A stretch of DNA of 64,000 nucleotides, taken from Ectothiorhodospira sp. BSL-9. GTDB lineage: Bacteria > Pseudomonadota > Gammaproteobacteria > Ectothiorhodospirales > Ectothiorhodospiraceae. The notes beneath the pieces are model-generated. The model ran no database searches, had not been told where the DNA came from, and worked only from the letters and a program-made list of their open reading frames with translations. The stretch covers positions 310,001 to 374,000 of the forward strand of contig NZ_CP011994.1 of the NCBI RefSeq assembly GCF_001632845.1, read 5' to 3'. Both the position numbers and the translations under genes were made by a program. Of this stretch, positions 1 to 8,920 are shown one piece after another (the stretch's first letter is position 1; every line of letters starts with the position of its first letter).

Positions 1-1
1 G

Positions 2-442
2 GCCGCCCGGGCCGGCGAGGCCGGGCGCGGATTCGCGGTGGTGGCCGACGAGGTGCGCTCACTGGCCACCCGCACTCAGAGTTCCACCCAGGAGATTCAG
101 GAGATGATCGAGCGCCTGCAACAAACCAGCCAGCGCGCCGTGGTGGTGATGGAGGAGAGTCAGCAATATGCCCAGTCCAGCCGTGACAGCGCTGCTGAGG
201 CGGGTCACTCCCTGGACTCCATCACCCAGGCGGTGAGCACCATCAACGACGTGAATACGCAGGTGGCCAGTTCAGCCGAAGAGCAGAGCGCCGTGGCCGA
301 GGAGATGAACCGGAACGTGACCAGCATCTCCGATGCCGCCGAGGAGAACGCCCAGGGCGCACGGGAAACCACCCACGCCTCCGAGCAACTCTCCCGACTG
401 GCCAACGAGCTTCAGGATCTGGTGGGCCGCTTCAAGGTGTGA
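2..442 (+). CDS. Methyl-accepting chemotaxis protein, C-terminal part (5' truncated by window edge)
   Basis: The reading frame is open from base 2 and ends at the TGA at 440-442, so only the last 146 residues are present. The start of the fragment carries the highly conserved signalling-tip sequence [15 protein letters not shown], which binds CheA and CheW in chemoreceptors. It is followed by a long Ala/Glu/Gln-rich heptad-type helix typical of the cytoplasmic coiled-coil hairpin and adaptation region. The sensory domain lies outside the window, so the ligand cannot be guessed. The protein would act at the inner membrane in chemotaxis signalling. Confidence 0.95.
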   Translation, partial: AARAGEAGRGFAVVADEVRSLATRTQSSTQEIQEMIERLQQTSQRAVVVMEESQQYAQSSRDSAAEAGHSLDSITQAVSTINDVNTQVASSAEEQSAVAEEMNRNVTSISDAAEENAQGARETTHASEQLSRLANELQDLVGRFKV

Positions 443-466
443 GAACACCGCGACCCCGTACCCGTC

Positions 467-501
467 ACCCTGGGGTGGACACGCCACCCCAGGGTTTTTT
501 T
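467..501 (+). terminator. Rho-independent terminator after the chemoreceptor gene
   Basis: A perfect 12-bp stem (ACCCTGGGGTGG paired with CCACCCCAGGGT) with a 5-nt loop is followed directly by a run of seven T. It sits 25 bases after the chemoreceptor stop. Its T run overlaps the stop codon of the convergent CBS gene. Confidence 0.9.
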
Positions 502-889
502 AATGCTCCGACATCTCCACAATGGCGGAAACGATGTCGTTCATGGTGACCAGGCCGGCCAGTTCGTTATTGTTCAGCACGACAATGCGACGGATGCGCT
601 GCAGCACCATCAATCTCGCCACATGCTTCACTTCCATCTCCGCCGGCACGGTGATGACAGGTTTCGAGCACACGTCGTAGACATTGATGAGGTCAATGTC
701 CCCCTCCTCCGCGACGATGGTGCGCAGGATGGTGGTGTAGGTGATGATCCCATAGGCGTCATGGGAGTGTTGCTTGTTCACCACCAGGGACTTGACCCGA
801 TGGCGTTTCATTTCCTGCATGGCCTCGCGGATGGTGGCGAGCGGGGAAATCGTCGCCACGTTCTTGACCATGAGATCTTTAACCAGCAT
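500..889 (-). CDS. Two-CBS-domain protein
   Basis: This 129-residue protein consists of little more than a CBS pair: CBS1 at about residues 1-60 (starting KDLMVKNVATISP) and CBS2 at about 70-129 (DVCSKPVITVPAEMEV...). CBS pairs bind adenine nucleotides and regulate partner proteins; no catalytic domain is attached. The start is supported by AGAGG six bases before the ATG. It lies 50 bases downstream of, and on the same strand as, the PII-like and DUF1538 genes, so it may be a second nucleotide sensor for the same membrane protein. That functional link is inferred from position only. Confidence 0.85.
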   Translation of the reverse strand: MLVKDLMVKNVATISPLATIREAMQEMKRHRVKSLVVNKQHSHDAYGIITYTTILRTIVAEEGDIDLINVYDVCSKPVITVPAEMEVKHVARLMVLQRIRRIVVLNNNELAGLVTMNDIVSAIVEMSEH

Positions 890-939
890 GGATAACCTCT
901 GGGTAGTGTGAAAGGACGGCCCTGGGGCGACGGTCAGGT

Positions 940-1287
940 CTACAGGTCGTCCTTGATGCGTTCCTCAAAGCGCTCCACCTGACTCAGATCGATCCCCGCG
1001 ATATGCTCCAGGGGCACCGTGAAGACCACGCCATGGGAGTGGGATTTCAGCTCCAGCTCATCGCGCAGGGCCTTCATCACAGCCAGGGAGAGCTTTTTCT
1101 CCAGTACAAAGACGAGCGCCGACTGACTGCCTTCATAGGTCAGCCCGAAGAAGGTCTTCTTCTCCTTGCCGCCGATACCGCGGGCATCGAGGATGGTCAC
1201 GCCCCCCGCCCCCGCCTTGCGAGCCACGTCAATGGCCTTCTCTTCCAGATTGTCGGCCAGGATGGCCACCAGTACGGCAAACTTCAT
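940..1287 (-). CDS. PII-like signalling protein
   Basis: This 115-residue protein has the small alpha/beta fold pattern of the PII superfamily (MKFAVLVAILADNLEEKAIDVARKAG at the start, and a glycine-rich segment around 38-48 where the T-loop would be). It lacks the Tyr-51 T-loop context of true GlnB/GlnK, so it is not a uridylylated nitrogen sensor. PII-like proteins usually bind nucleotides or small anions and gate a neighbouring transporter. Its ATG overlaps the stop of the DUF1538 gene as ATGA, implying translational coupling with that membrane protein. The effector is unknown. Confidence 0.8.
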   Translation of the reverse strand: MKFAVLVAILADNLEEKAIDVARKAGAGGVTILDARGIGGKEKKTFFGLTYEGSQSALVFVLEKKLSLAVMKALRDELELKSHSHGVVFTVPLEHIAGIDLSQVERFEERIKDDL

Positions 1288-2795
1288 GACGGTTGCTGCC
1301 TCCAGCGATTGGCAAGTTCAACGGCAATAGCATAGAGCATGACACTGATGATCGGGAAGATCGAGGCAAAGGCGATCAGACCAAAGCCATCGATGAGCAC
1401 ATTGCGGTCCTCAATGTGGGTGGCCAGGCCAATGCCCAGGGCGGTCACCAGGGGCACGGTCACCTCAGAGGTGGTCACCCCCCCCAGGTCGTAGGCCAGG
1501 GCGACGATGTAGCGGGGCGCCAGCATGGTGAGGAGGATCACCACCGCGTACCCGCCCATGATGTAGTAATGGATGGAGTCACCGACGATGATCCGGTGCA
1601 CGCCAATCGTGATCCCCACGGCCACACCCATGGCCACCAGCAGGCGGATGGTATTGCCATTGAGCTTGCCCTTGCCCGCCTCCTGTGCCTTCTGACCAAT
1701 GGCGATCAGGGCCGGCTCGGCCATGGTGGTGGCAAACCCGATACTGAAGGCAAACAGATAGACGAACAGGAAGCCATCCAGGGTGATCAGCTGTTCCGCC
1801 ATGCTGCGACCGATGGGGAACAGACCCAGCTTCAGGCCCACCACAAAGGCATACAGGCCGAAGATGACCAGAACAAAACCGCCCATCACCTTGTGCACAT
1901 GGGCGATGCCCTTGCGGATCACCAGGTACTGGAAGACCAGGACCACCGCAATGATGGGCAACACATCACGAAACATCACCAGCAGGTCCGTGAGCATGCC
2001 CAGCAACACGCTGCCACCTACCCGGCTGACCACTTCGTCTTCCACTGCCTCGGCCAGGGGGGCTGCCCCCCGGACCATCTCCGGGTCCCCCAGGGTATAC
2101 ACCACGATGCCGTAGAGTTGCACGGCAATCATCGGCACCATCACCGCCAGCCCCACCAGGCCGAAGCCGTGGGTGAGTGCGTTGCGTCCGCGAATGGAGA
2201 CGGCAAGCCCGATGCCCAGGGCGGCGATCAGCGGTACGGTGACGATATTGGTGGTCACGCCCCCCGAATCGTAGGCCAGACCGACGATCTCTTCGGGCGC
2301 GAAGAAGGTGATGATCACCACCAGCAGATAGCCAATGATCATGTACCAGTGCAGGCTGTGCCCGAGGATGATACGCACGATCCCCAGCGCCACCACCGCC
2401 CCCACGGATACCGCCACCAGCAAGCGCAGCACCAGGGCGCTGATGTGGCCACCACTGATCATCTCCGCCTGACTGGCCACCGCGATCAGTGCCGGTTCGG
2501 CGACCACTGCCGCAAAGCCCAGGCAGAAGCCAAAAATCATCAGCCAGGCCAGGGAGCCCTTCTTGGCAAACTCATTGGAGAGGTTCTTGCCGATGGGGAA
2601 GATCCCCATCTCCAGCCCCTGGAGGAACAGGGCCACACCCACCACCACGATCAGCAGGCCCACGGCCATGGGGAGCCAGCCTTCGGGCACCTGCTGCATG
2701 ACGGCAAACTGGAAGATGCCTACCACAATGATGATGGGCAGCAGGTTCCGGAAGGAGTGCTTGAGAAGTTCGTAGAATTCCTTGATCTGATTCAA
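1284..2795 (-). CDS. DUF1538 family multi-pass membrane protein, internally duplicated
   Basis: This 503-residue, very hydrophobic protein is built from two homologous halves of about 225 residues. Each half carries an AEPALIA motif in a helix and later a LAYD-GGVTT segment followed by VTVPL, ALGIGLA. Internal duplication of this kind is common in secondary transporters and channels. The substrate is unknown. It overlaps the PII-like gene by 4 bases and is followed by a CBS gene, suggesting nucleotide-regulated transport. The start is a TTG: an in-frame TAA lies 27 bases upstream and no Shine-Dalgarno is evident, so expression may be weak or the start unusual. Confidence 0.8.
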   Translation of the reverse strand: MNQIKEFYELLKHSFRNLLPIIIVVGIFQFAVMQQVPEGWLPMAVGLLIVVVGVALFLQGLEMGIFPIGKNLSNEFAKKGSLAWLMIFGFCLGFAAVVAEPALIAVASQAEMISGGHISALVLRLLVAVSVGAVVALGIVRIILGHSLHWYMIIGYLLVVIITFFAPEEIVGLAYDSGGVTTNIVTVPLIAALGIGLAVSIRGRNALTHGFGLVGLAVMVPMIAVQLYGIVVYTLGDPEMVRGAAPLAEAVEDEVVSRVGGSVLLGMLTDLLVMFRDVLPIIAVVLVFQYLVIRKGIAHVHKVMGGFVLVIFGLYAFVVGLKLGLFPIGRSMAEQLITLDGFLFVYLFAFSIGFATTMAEPALIAIGQKAQEAGKGKLNGNTIRLLVAMGVAVGITIGVHRIIVGDSIHYYIMGGYAVVILLTMLAPRYIVALAYDLGGVTTSEVTVPLVTALGIGLATHIEDRNVLIDGFGLIAFASIFPIISVMLYAIAVELANRWRQQPS

Positions 2796-2955
2796 GAGGC
2801 TGCGCTTTGGAAACGTGGGTTATTGTGTGTTGTTGTACCGCATGGGATTTCCCCTGCCGAGCATACTGTAATTGCATGGCCCAACTCCATGCTGCACCTG
2901 CACGGACGCCTTGCAGGCTCCGTGCTTTGCGTTATGCTCACCCCCCCATCCTTGT

Positions 2956-3813
2956 ATGACTGCCCAAGCCATGACACTGCCTGTATCCGACCGAGCCATC
3001 CGCGAATCTGTCCGCATCGCCCTCGCCGAGGACGTCGGTCCCGGGGATCTGACCGCGCAACTCGTCCCGGAGAACGCCACCTGCCGCGCCCACGTGATCT
3101 GCAAGGAGACAGCCATCCTCTGTGGTCAGGCGTGGTTCGATGCCACGTTTGCGGCGCTTGATGGCGACGTCAGGGTGCAGTGGCAGGTGGCGGATGGCGA
3201 CAATATCCCCGCCGGCACCCGCCTGTGCACGGTCTCGGGCCCCTCCCGGGCCATCCTCACCGGCGAGCGCACGGCCCTCAACTTTCTGCAGACCCTCTCG
3301 GCCACCGCCACCCGTACCCGCGAGTATGTGGAAGCGATAGCCGGCACCCGGGCGCATATCCTGGACACGCGCAAGACCCTGCCGGGGCTGCGACTGGCCC
3401 AGAAGTACGCCGTGACCTGTGGGGGCGGTCACAACCATCGTCTGGGGCTTTATGACGCCGTGCTGATCAAGGAAAACCACATCATGGCCGCCGGCTCCAT
3501 CGCCGCGGCCGTGGCACGGGCCCGGGATCTGGGGGAGCAGGTCCCGGTGGAGGTGGAAACCGAGACCCTGGACGAGGTGCGCCAGGCCCTGGAGGCTGGC
3601 GCCGACATCATCATGCTGGACGATTTCACCCTGGACGGCATGAAAGAGGCCGTGGCCCTGGTGAACGGTGCCTGCCTGCTGGAGGCCTCCGGCGGCGTGG
3701 ACCTGAACAGCATCCGGGCCATCGCTGCCACCGGGGTGGACCGGATCTCCATCGGCGGGCTGACCAAGCATGTGCAGGCGGTGGATCTGTCGCTGCGTCT
3801 GGAGGGGGAGTAG
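2956..3813 (+). CDS. nadC: Nicotinate-nucleotide pyrophosphorylase (carboxylating)
   Basis: NadC converts quinolinate and PRPP to nicotinate mononucleotide, CO2 and pyrophosphate in de novo NAD synthesis. The 285-residue product has the family motifs: ERTALNFLQTLSATAT, DTRKTLPGLRLAQKYAV, CGGGHNHRLGLYDAVLIKENH, a TIM-barrel segment ADIIMLDDF and SIGGLT near the end. ATG codons at 2956 and 2971 are both plausible; neither has a clear Shine-Dalgarno, and the first was chosen. The gene runs divergently from the DUF1538 gene. Its stop codon lies inside a 32-bp perfect inverted repeat shared with mazG. Confidence 0.95.
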   Translation: MTAQAMTLPVSDRAIRESVRIALAEDVGPGDLTAQLVPENATCRAHVICKETAILCGQAWFDATFAALDGDVRVQWQVADGDNIPAGTRLCTVSGPSRAILTGERTALNFLQTLSATATRTREYVEAIAGTRAHILDTRKTLPGLRLAQKYAVTCGGGHNHRLGLYDAVLIKENHIMAAGSIAAAVARARDLGEQVPVEVETETLDEVRQALEAGADIIMLDDFTLDGMKEAVALVNGACLLEASGGVDLNSIRAIAATGVDRISIGGLTKHVQAVDLSLRLEGE

Positions 3814-3874
3814 TGCAAAAAGGGGACAGACCCCTTTTATGCAAAAGGGGTCTGTCCCCTTTTTGCACTACTCC
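3807..3874. repeat. Perfect 32-bp inverted repeat with 4-nt loop between nadC and mazG
   Basis: Bases 3807-3838 and 3843-3874 are exact reverse complements separated by ATGC. The core is a GGGGACAG motif with flanking A and T runs. Both convergent genes end inside it: each reads GAG TAG. It can act as a terminator in both directions because T runs follow the GC-rich stem on each strand. A related repeat lies at 58138-58221. The motif resembles the palindromic REP-type elements dispersed in gammaproteobacterial genomes. Confidence 0.9.
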
Positions 3875-4701
3875 TGCCCCTTCGCCCGCTCCCACAACTC
3901 GTCCAGAACCTCCAGCGGCTGATCTTCCACCGCGCGCCCCTGCCCGGCCAGGGTCTGCTCGATGAACCGAAAGCGGGACTCGAACTTGCGATTGGTGCGC
4001 CTCAGGGCGGCCTCGGGGTCCACCTTCAAATGACGGGCCAGGTTGGTCACGGCGAACAACAGATCCCCGACTTCGTCCTCCAGGCGATCGTGCCCTGCCC
4101 CCACGGCCATCTCATGGCGCACCTCTTCCAGTTCCTCGTGGATCTTGTCCAGTACCGGCGCCGGGTTGTCCCAGTCAAACCCTACCCGCGCGGCACGCTT
4201 CTGCATCTTGACCGCACGACTCAGGCCCGGCAGGGTGCGGGCGATGCCGTCCATCTGGCTGGGCAGGGCCCTGGCATCGTTGCCATCAGCGGGCGCACCC
4301 TGGCCCGCGGCACGTTCCCGGGCCTTTTCCGCCTCCCAGGCGGCATGCTGGGCCTCTTCGGACTCGAACCGGGTGTCGCCAAAGACATGGGGGTGGCGCC
4401 GCACCAGTTTCTCTGCCAGCGTGGCGGCCACGTCGTGGAAATCGAACCGGCCCTCTTCCTGGGCCATGCGTGAATGAAACACCACCTGCAGCAGCAGGTC
4501 ACCCAGTTCACTGCGCAGTTCATCGAAGTCCCGACGCTCGATGGCATCGGCCACTTCAAAGGCCTCTTCCAGGGTGTGGGGGACGATGGAGTCGAACGTC
4601 TGTTTCAGATCCCAGGCACAACCCCGTTGCGGATCCCGAAGGCGGGCCATGATGGCCAGCACTTCATCCATGGAGCCGACCTGGCGGGGTGTATCCGGCA
4701 T
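3868..4701 (-). CDS. mazG: Nucleoside triphosphate pyrophosphohydrolase MazG
   Basis: MazG hydrolyses (d)NTPs to the monophosphate and pyrophosphate, clearing aberrant nucleotides. The 277-residue protein has tandem MazG domains: the first includes the metal-binding region LEEAFEVADAIERRD...LRSELGDLLLQVVFH, the second EELEEVRHEM...LEDEVGDLLFAVTNLARHL. Length matches the two-domain E. coli type. A stretch near residues 135-150 links the domains. The stop codon lies in the inverted repeat shared with nadC. Confidence 0.95.
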   Translation of the reverse strand: MPDTPRQVGSMDEVLAIMARLRDPQRGCAWDLKQTFDSIVPHTLEEAFEVADAIERRDFDELRSELGDLLLQVVFHSRMAQEEGRFDFHDVAATLAEKLVRRHPHVFGDTRFESEEAQHAAWEAEKARERAAGQGAPADGNDARALPSQMDGIARTLPGLSRAVKMQKRAARVGFDWDNPAPVLDKIHEELEEVRHEMAVGAGHDRLEDEVGDLLFAVTNLARHLKVDPEAALRRTNRKFESRFRFIEQTLAGQGRAVEDQPLEVLDELWERAKGQE

Positions 4702-4716
4702 GGCAGCGGGTCAGTG

Positions 4717-5283
4717 TCAGAAGTTGAACCGAACCCCGAAATGGACGTGCTCGTCCATCTTGTAATCGCGCCGCCGGTCCATGTCGGCTTCGAGATAGCG
4801 ATAGCCGATGAAACCACGGGCACCCGGCGTGACCTCCAGTTCGTAACGCACCGAAGCATCCAGCAGATCCCGGGCATCGCCGAAGGTGGTCACACGCGGA
4901 CCGTAGTAAGCCTCGGCAGCCAGATACATGGGCATGTTGGCAGGGATGGTGTAACGCACCTCACCGCCCAGGGCCACGGACTGGAAACGATCATCCGGCG
5001 TGTCGATGAAGCCGAAGTAGGCCTTCCCACCCACACCGAAGGTCAGGGGTTGTTCGCCGGCGGGCACACCGACCACGTTGAGACCCGTGGTCAGCATGTA
5101 GTCACTGTCGTCGTTGAAAAAGACCCCGAAGGAAAGATCCGCCCCGCCGAAACCAATCGCGCTGGAATCCGTGATGAAGGTGAACTGGGCCGTGTCCTTG
5201 CTCAGATAGGCATCCAGGGTATTGGCGCCGGCCACGGGCGCAAGCCCAACGAGCACGGCGGCCGTCAGCACTCTGAGTTGCAT
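4717..5283 (-). CDS. YfaZ-family outer membrane beta-barrel protein
   Basis: The 188-residue product begins with a signal peptide (MQLRVLTAAVLVGLAPVAGA, cleavage expected before NTLDA) and ends in phenylalanine after alternating polar and hydrophobic residues, as outer-membrane barrels do. The body resembles YfaZ-type porins of unknown substrate. Two ATGs lie six bases apart at 5289 and 5283. The GAGGA ribosome site is immediately against the first and six bases from the second, so 5283 was chosen. It lies between mazG and the mrp operon and is not clearly tied to either. Confidence 0.75.
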   Translation of the reverse strand: MQLRVLTAAVLVGLAPVAGANTLDAYLSKDTAQFTFITDSSAIGFGGADLSFGVFFNDDSDYMLTTGLNVVGVPAGEQPLTFGVGGKAYFGFIDTPDDRFQSVALGGEVRYTIPANMPMYLAAEAYYGPRVTTFGDARDLLDASVRYELEVTPGARGFIGYRYLEADMDRRRDYKMDEHVHFGVRFNF

Positions 5284-5338
5284 AGTCATTCCTCGGCAAT
5301 CGATGAAGGCGCCGCAGACAGGCGGCACCCAGGGTGAT

Positions 5339-5740
5339 TCAGTCGGCCTTGTCTTTACCGGGTTGATCGTCCGAATGGACCTCACCGGGCGAGAGCAATA
5401 CCTGATTCTGGGCATCGTAGCGGTCCTTGAGTTCGTCCTTGAGGGTCTTGGACCACATGGGCACACCTACAAAGTACCCGGCTCGCCCGATCAGATGTGC
5501 CGCAATGGGGGCGGTGAGCACGATGAAGATGATGATCGCCGCCGCCCGCGCCGCCACGGCCACGTCACCGAAGAACTCCAGGCCCACAGCGATGACCATC
5601 AGGCCGCCGCCCAGGGCGCCGGCCTTGGTGGTGGCGTGCAGACGCATGGGCAGATCAGGCATGCGCAACAATCCCAGGGCTGCCACGAACATGAAGCCGG
5701 CCCCGACCAACAGAAACAGGCTTACCACCAGATCAGTCAT
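5339..5740 (-). CDS. mnhG: Na+/H+ antiporter subunit G (MnhG/MrpG)
   Basis: This is the last gene of the seven-gene Mrp operon, which codes for a hetero-oligomeric cation/proton antiporter in the inner membrane. The 133-residue product has three hydrophobic helices and the family sequence LGLLRMPDLPMRLHATTKAGALGGGL around residues 24-49. It ends in a longer hydrophilic tail than many homologues (about residues 95-133). It overlaps mnhF by 8 bases. Confidence 0.9.
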   Translation of the reverse strand: MTDLVVSLFLLVGAGFMFVAALGLLRMPDLPMRLHATTKAGALGGGLMVIAVGLEFFGDVAVAARAAAIIIFIVLTAPIAAHLIGRAGYFVGVPMWSKTLKDELKDRYDAQNQVLLSPGEVHSDDQPGKDKAD

Positions 5741-6008
5741 GATGAACCCCTCCCCCCTTGGTGATCAGGCGAGCGAACGCAACGGCCGCCAGGAATGCCG
5801 TGAGCGCCAGCACCATGGCCACGTCAAGGAAAGCGGTCACGCCACTGGACAGGGTATAAATCGCGATAAAGCCCACCGTGAGGGTAGCGATCATCTCCAG
5901 GGCCACCACCCGGTCGGGCAGACTCGGACCGATCACGAGCCGCACGAAGGTCAGCCCCAGAGCGATACTCAGGATCACGTAGGACACAAAGATGGAGACC
6001 TCAAGCAT
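5733..6008 (-). CDS. mnhF: Na+/H+ antiporter subunit F (MnhF/MrpF)
   Basis: The 91-residue protein has three predicted membrane helices and the MrpF signature RLVIGPSLPDRVVALEMI near residues 24-41. MrpF is a small essential subunit of the Mrp Na+/H+ antiporter. It overlaps mnhG by 8 bases and follows mnhE after a 54-base gap. Confidence 0.9.
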   Translation of the reverse strand: MLEVSIFVSYVILSIALGLTFVRLVIGPSLPDRVVALEMIATLTVGFIAIYTLSSGVTAFLDVAMVLALTAFLAAVAFARLITKGGGVHHD

Positions 6009-6062
6009 GGTAGACCCCCAGGGAATGGCATTGAGCGGGCAAGGCCGTCATGGTTGCACGGA

Positions 6063-6539
6063 TCATCTGAGCACCTCCAGTGCGCGGTGTTCCAGGTAGC
6101 GCAGACTCTTGACCACTTCGGCCTCGTCATCCAGGTACATCACGTGAATGTACAGCACCTTGCGGTCGCTGGAGACATCCAGGCTCAGGGTGCCCGGTGT
6201 CAAGGAGATCAGGTTGGCGACGATGGTGATCTCGCCATCGGTCCTGGCCTCCAGGGGAAAGGCGATCACGCCCGGCTTCATGTAGTACGTGGGGGTCAGC
6301 ACATCATAGGCCACCTTCAGGTTGGAGAGGATCAACTCCCACAGGAAGAAGACGATGAATCGGATCGTCCTGGGCACCTTGGTGGCATAGTTGGCGAAGG
6401 CCGGAATCCCGCGCAGGGCATAGGCAAGCACCAGATAGCCCAGCGCCAGGCCAATGAAAAGGTTGGTGCCGGTGAAGCTGCCGGTGAACCCCATCCACAG
6501 CATGGCCAGCAGGATATTCCACGCCAGTGGTCCAATCAT
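6063..6539 (-). CDS. mnhE: Na+/H+ antiporter subunit E (MnhE/MrpE)
   Basis: The 158-residue protein has N-terminal membrane helices followed by a cytoplasmic domain with the MrpE pattern [25 protein letters not shown] near residues 113-137. MrpE is an accessory subunit needed for full antiport. Its start overlaps the mnhD stop as ATGA, so translation is probably coupled. Confidence 0.9.
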   Translation of the reverse strand: MIGPLAWNILLAMLWMGFTGSFTGTNLFIGLALGYLVLAYALRGIPAFANYATKVPRTIRFIVFFLWELILSNLKVAYDVLTPTYYMKPGVIAFPLEARTDGEITIVANLISLTPGTLSLDVSSDRKVLYIHVMYLDDEAEVVKSLRYLEHRALEVLR

Positions 6540-8035
6540 GACCGATCCCCCAATACCGCCTCAATGTAGATCTGCGGATCCAGCAATTGATGCGCCGCCT
6601 GCTCTGCAATCAGATAGATGGGCTGGGCGCCGAATCCAATGAACACCGTCATGGCGGCCATCACGGCGATGGTGCCGTACATGACGCCGGTCCCCTTGGG
6701 CCCGGGAGCCGGACGGTCCGCATACTCCTCGGGCTGCGCCTTCCAGAAGACTTCAGCCCAGATCTTGATCATGGAGTACAGCGTCAGCAGGCCCACCAGC
6801 AGCGCCACGAACACGATCCACCAGGATTCGGCCTCCACGCCGGCCCGGATGAGGATGAACTTGGCGAAAAATCCCGACAGCGGCGGGATACCCGCCAGCG
6901 ACAGGGCCGGCACCAGGAACAGCAGACCCAGGATGGGATGGCTGCGGTACATGCCCCCCAGTTCCTTGAGTTCGTAAGTGCCCTTGAGGCGATACACCAG
7001 GCCACTGACCAGGAACAGATTCGCCTTCACGATGATGTGGTGCATGATGTAGAAGACACCGCCCACCAGGGCCAGCGGCGTAAACAGCGCCAGCCCCATG
7101 ATCATGTAGCCGATCTGGCTGATGATGTGGAACGACAGGATCCGCCGGAACTCATACTGGGCCGCCGCACCAAGCACGCCGGTGAGCATGGTGGCCCCCG
7201 CCACCCACAGCAGGATCTCATGGGTGTAGCCCACATCCTGGGTGAAGATCAGCGTGAACACCCGGAACAGCGCGTACACCCCCACCTTGGTGAGCAGGGC
7301 CGCGAACAGGGCCGAGACCGCCACCTGGGGTGTGTGATAGGAGGCCGGCAACCAGAAGAAGAACGGGAAGGCACCCGCCTTGATGCCGAAGGAGACCAGG
7401 AACATCATCGCGATCACGGTGATGAGCCCCGTATCCTCCACGTCTGCCAGCTTGTCGGCGATGTCTGCCATGTTCAGGGTGCCGGTCAGGCCGTAGAGCA
7501 GGCCGATACCCGACAGGAAGATGGCGGACGACACCAGGTTCAGCGTGACGTACTTGATGGCGCCTTCCATCTGCGCGCGCTCGCCCCCGAGGATGAGCAG
7601 CGCGAACGACGCCACCAGCATCACCTCGAACCAGACATACATATTGAAAATGTCACCGGTGAGGAAGGCGCCATTCACGCCCGCCAGCAACAGGTGCAGC
7701 AGCGGATAGTAGCCGTAGTGCTCATGACGCTTGCTGATGGCCGTGAGCGAGTACACCGCCGTGGCCAGACCACTGATGGCCGCCAGCACCACCATGATGG
7801 CACCCAGCAGATCCGACACCAGCACAATGCCGAACGGGGCCTGCCAGTTACCCATGTGCATGACCAGCACGCCATCACGCCAGGTGGCCAGCAGCAACCA
7901 GACCGCTGCAGCCAGCAGGGTGCCGGTGCCCAGCACGCCGATGACGCGCTGTGCAGTGCGATAGCGCCAAAGCGCCAGGGATATCGCACCAAATAACAGG
8001 GGTAAGACAACCGGGAGCGCGACCTCGGGCCTCAT
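6536..8035 (-). CDS. mnhD: Na+/H+ antiporter subunit D (MnhD/MrpD)
   Basis: The 499-residue polytopic protein belongs to the proton-translocating family that includes complex I subunits NuoL/M/N. The conserved glutamate of helix 5 is visible in [17 protein letters not shown], and the lysine-containing core region follows ([22 protein letters not shown]). MrpD and MrpA form the two ion-translocating cores. It overlaps mnhC and mnhE by ATGA at each end. Confidence 0.95.
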   Translation of the reverse strand: MRPEVALPVVLPLLFGAISLALWRYRTAQRVIGVLGTGTLLAAAVWLLLATWRDGVLVMHMGNWQAPFGIVLVSDLLGAIMVVLAAISGLATAVYSLTAISKRHEHYGYYPLLHLLLAGVNGAFLTGDIFNMYVWFEVMLVASFALLILGGERAQMEGAIKYVTLNLVSSAIFLSGIGLLYGLTGTLNMADIADKLADVEDTGLITVIAMMFLVSFGIKAGAFPFFFWLPASYHTPQVAVSALFAALLTKVGVYALFRVFTLIFTQDVGYTHEILLWVAGATMLTGVLGAAAQYEFRRILSFHIISQIGYMIMGLALFTPLALVGGVFYIMHHIIVKANLFLVSGLVYRLKGTYELKELGGMYRSHPILGLLFLVPALSLAGIPPLSGFFAKFILIRAGVEAESWWIVFVALLVGLLTLYSMIKIWAEVFWKAQPEEYADRPAPGPKGTGVMYGTIAVMAAMTVFIGFGAQPIYLIAEQAAHQLLDPQIYIEAVLGDRS

Positions 8036-8379
8036 GTGTCAGTATCCTTCATCTGGTCCATATCGTCGGCTTCCACCACCTCATAGGCACGGTGGATGAG
8101 CACCACGGCGAATGCCAGCACGCCAAAACCGATCACGATGGCGGTGAGAATCAGGGCCTGGGCGAGCGGATCGGCCACCACACCCTCGGGTTGCATTGCC
8201 CCCAGTGGCACAAGTGGCGGCGCACCACGCAACATCCCCGCCTGAGTGAACAGCAACAGGTTGGCGCCATTGGAGAGCAGGATCAGCCCGATCACCAGCT
8301 TGACGATGGAGCGGCGCAACATCATATAGATGGCGGCGGCAAAAAGCCCCCCCACCACGAAGGCCATCAAGGTTTCCAT
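8032..8379 (-). CDS. mnhC: Na+/H+ antiporter subunit C (MnhC/MrpC)
   Basis: The 115-residue, three-helix protein resembles NuoK of complex I ([21 protein letters not shown] near residues 28-48). It overlaps mnhD by ATGA. A 103-base non-coding gap separates it from mnhB, the only large gap in the operon; that gap contains short GC-rich inverted sequences but no evident gene. Confidence 0.9.
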   Translation of the reverse strand: METLMAFVVGGLFAAAIYMMLRRSIVKLVIGLILLSNGANLLLFTQAGMLRGAPPLVPLGAMQPEGVVADPLAQALILTAIVIGFGVLAFAVVLIHRAYEVVEADDMDQMKDTDT

Positions 8380-8482
8380 GTGCGCCCCCTTGCCCCCAGG
8401 ACGTGCCCGAGGGGGGCCGTCCGGTGCGACCGGCGTTGTGATTGCAATGCATGCATAGCGTTATGGATTAAGGCTCGGTTGT

Positions 8483-8920
8483 TCAGTCTTCGGCTTCGGC
8501 CAGCGTGAGCAGGATGAGCAGCACACTGCCCACCACCACCAGGTAGACGCCGATATCGAAGATCAGCGGCGTGCCCACCTTGATCTTGCCAAGGATCGGC
8601 ATGGTGAACTCCAGCCATTGAGAGGTGAAGAAGGCCTGCCCCCTGAAGATGGCCGGTACCCCGGAAATCACACCGAACACCAGTCCCCAGCCCACCAGGT
8701 CCCGCGGGTCGGCATACAGCACCCGTTTGGCCTGATGGATGTCCTGGGCAAACATGTGTAGCGCGATGGCCGACGCGGCTACCAGGCCGGCGATGAAACC
8801 GCCGCCCGGCTCGTCATGCCCGCGTAACAGCAGGAACACCGAGAACATCAGCAGCAGCGGCAACAGCAACTGCGATGCCGACCTCAGTATCAGGGACTGG
8901 ATATTGAGTTCACGGGTCAT
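8483..8920 (-). CDS. mnhB: Na+/H+ antiporter subunit B (MnhB/MrpB)
   Basis: The 145-residue protein has four hydrophobic helices and the MnhB pattern [20 protein letters not shown] near residues 30-49. Here it is a separate gene, overlapping mnhA by ATGA, rather than fused to subunit A as in some proteobacterial PhaAB proteins. Confidence 0.9.
   Translation of the reverse strand: MTRELNIQSLILRSASQLLLPLLLMFSVFLLLRGHDEPGGGFIAGLVAASAIALHMFAQDIHQAKRVLYADPRDLVGWGLVFGVISGVPAIFRGQAFFTSQWLEFTMPILGKIKVGTPLIFDIGVYLVVVGSVLLILLTLAEAED

Noticed and set aside
1293-3161. A 622-residue open frame on the plus strand opposite the DUF1538 gene.
   Set aside because: It is rich in His, Gln and Gly, has no family character and lies entirely opposite a recognisable membrane protein and into nadC. 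High GC makes such long antisense frames common.
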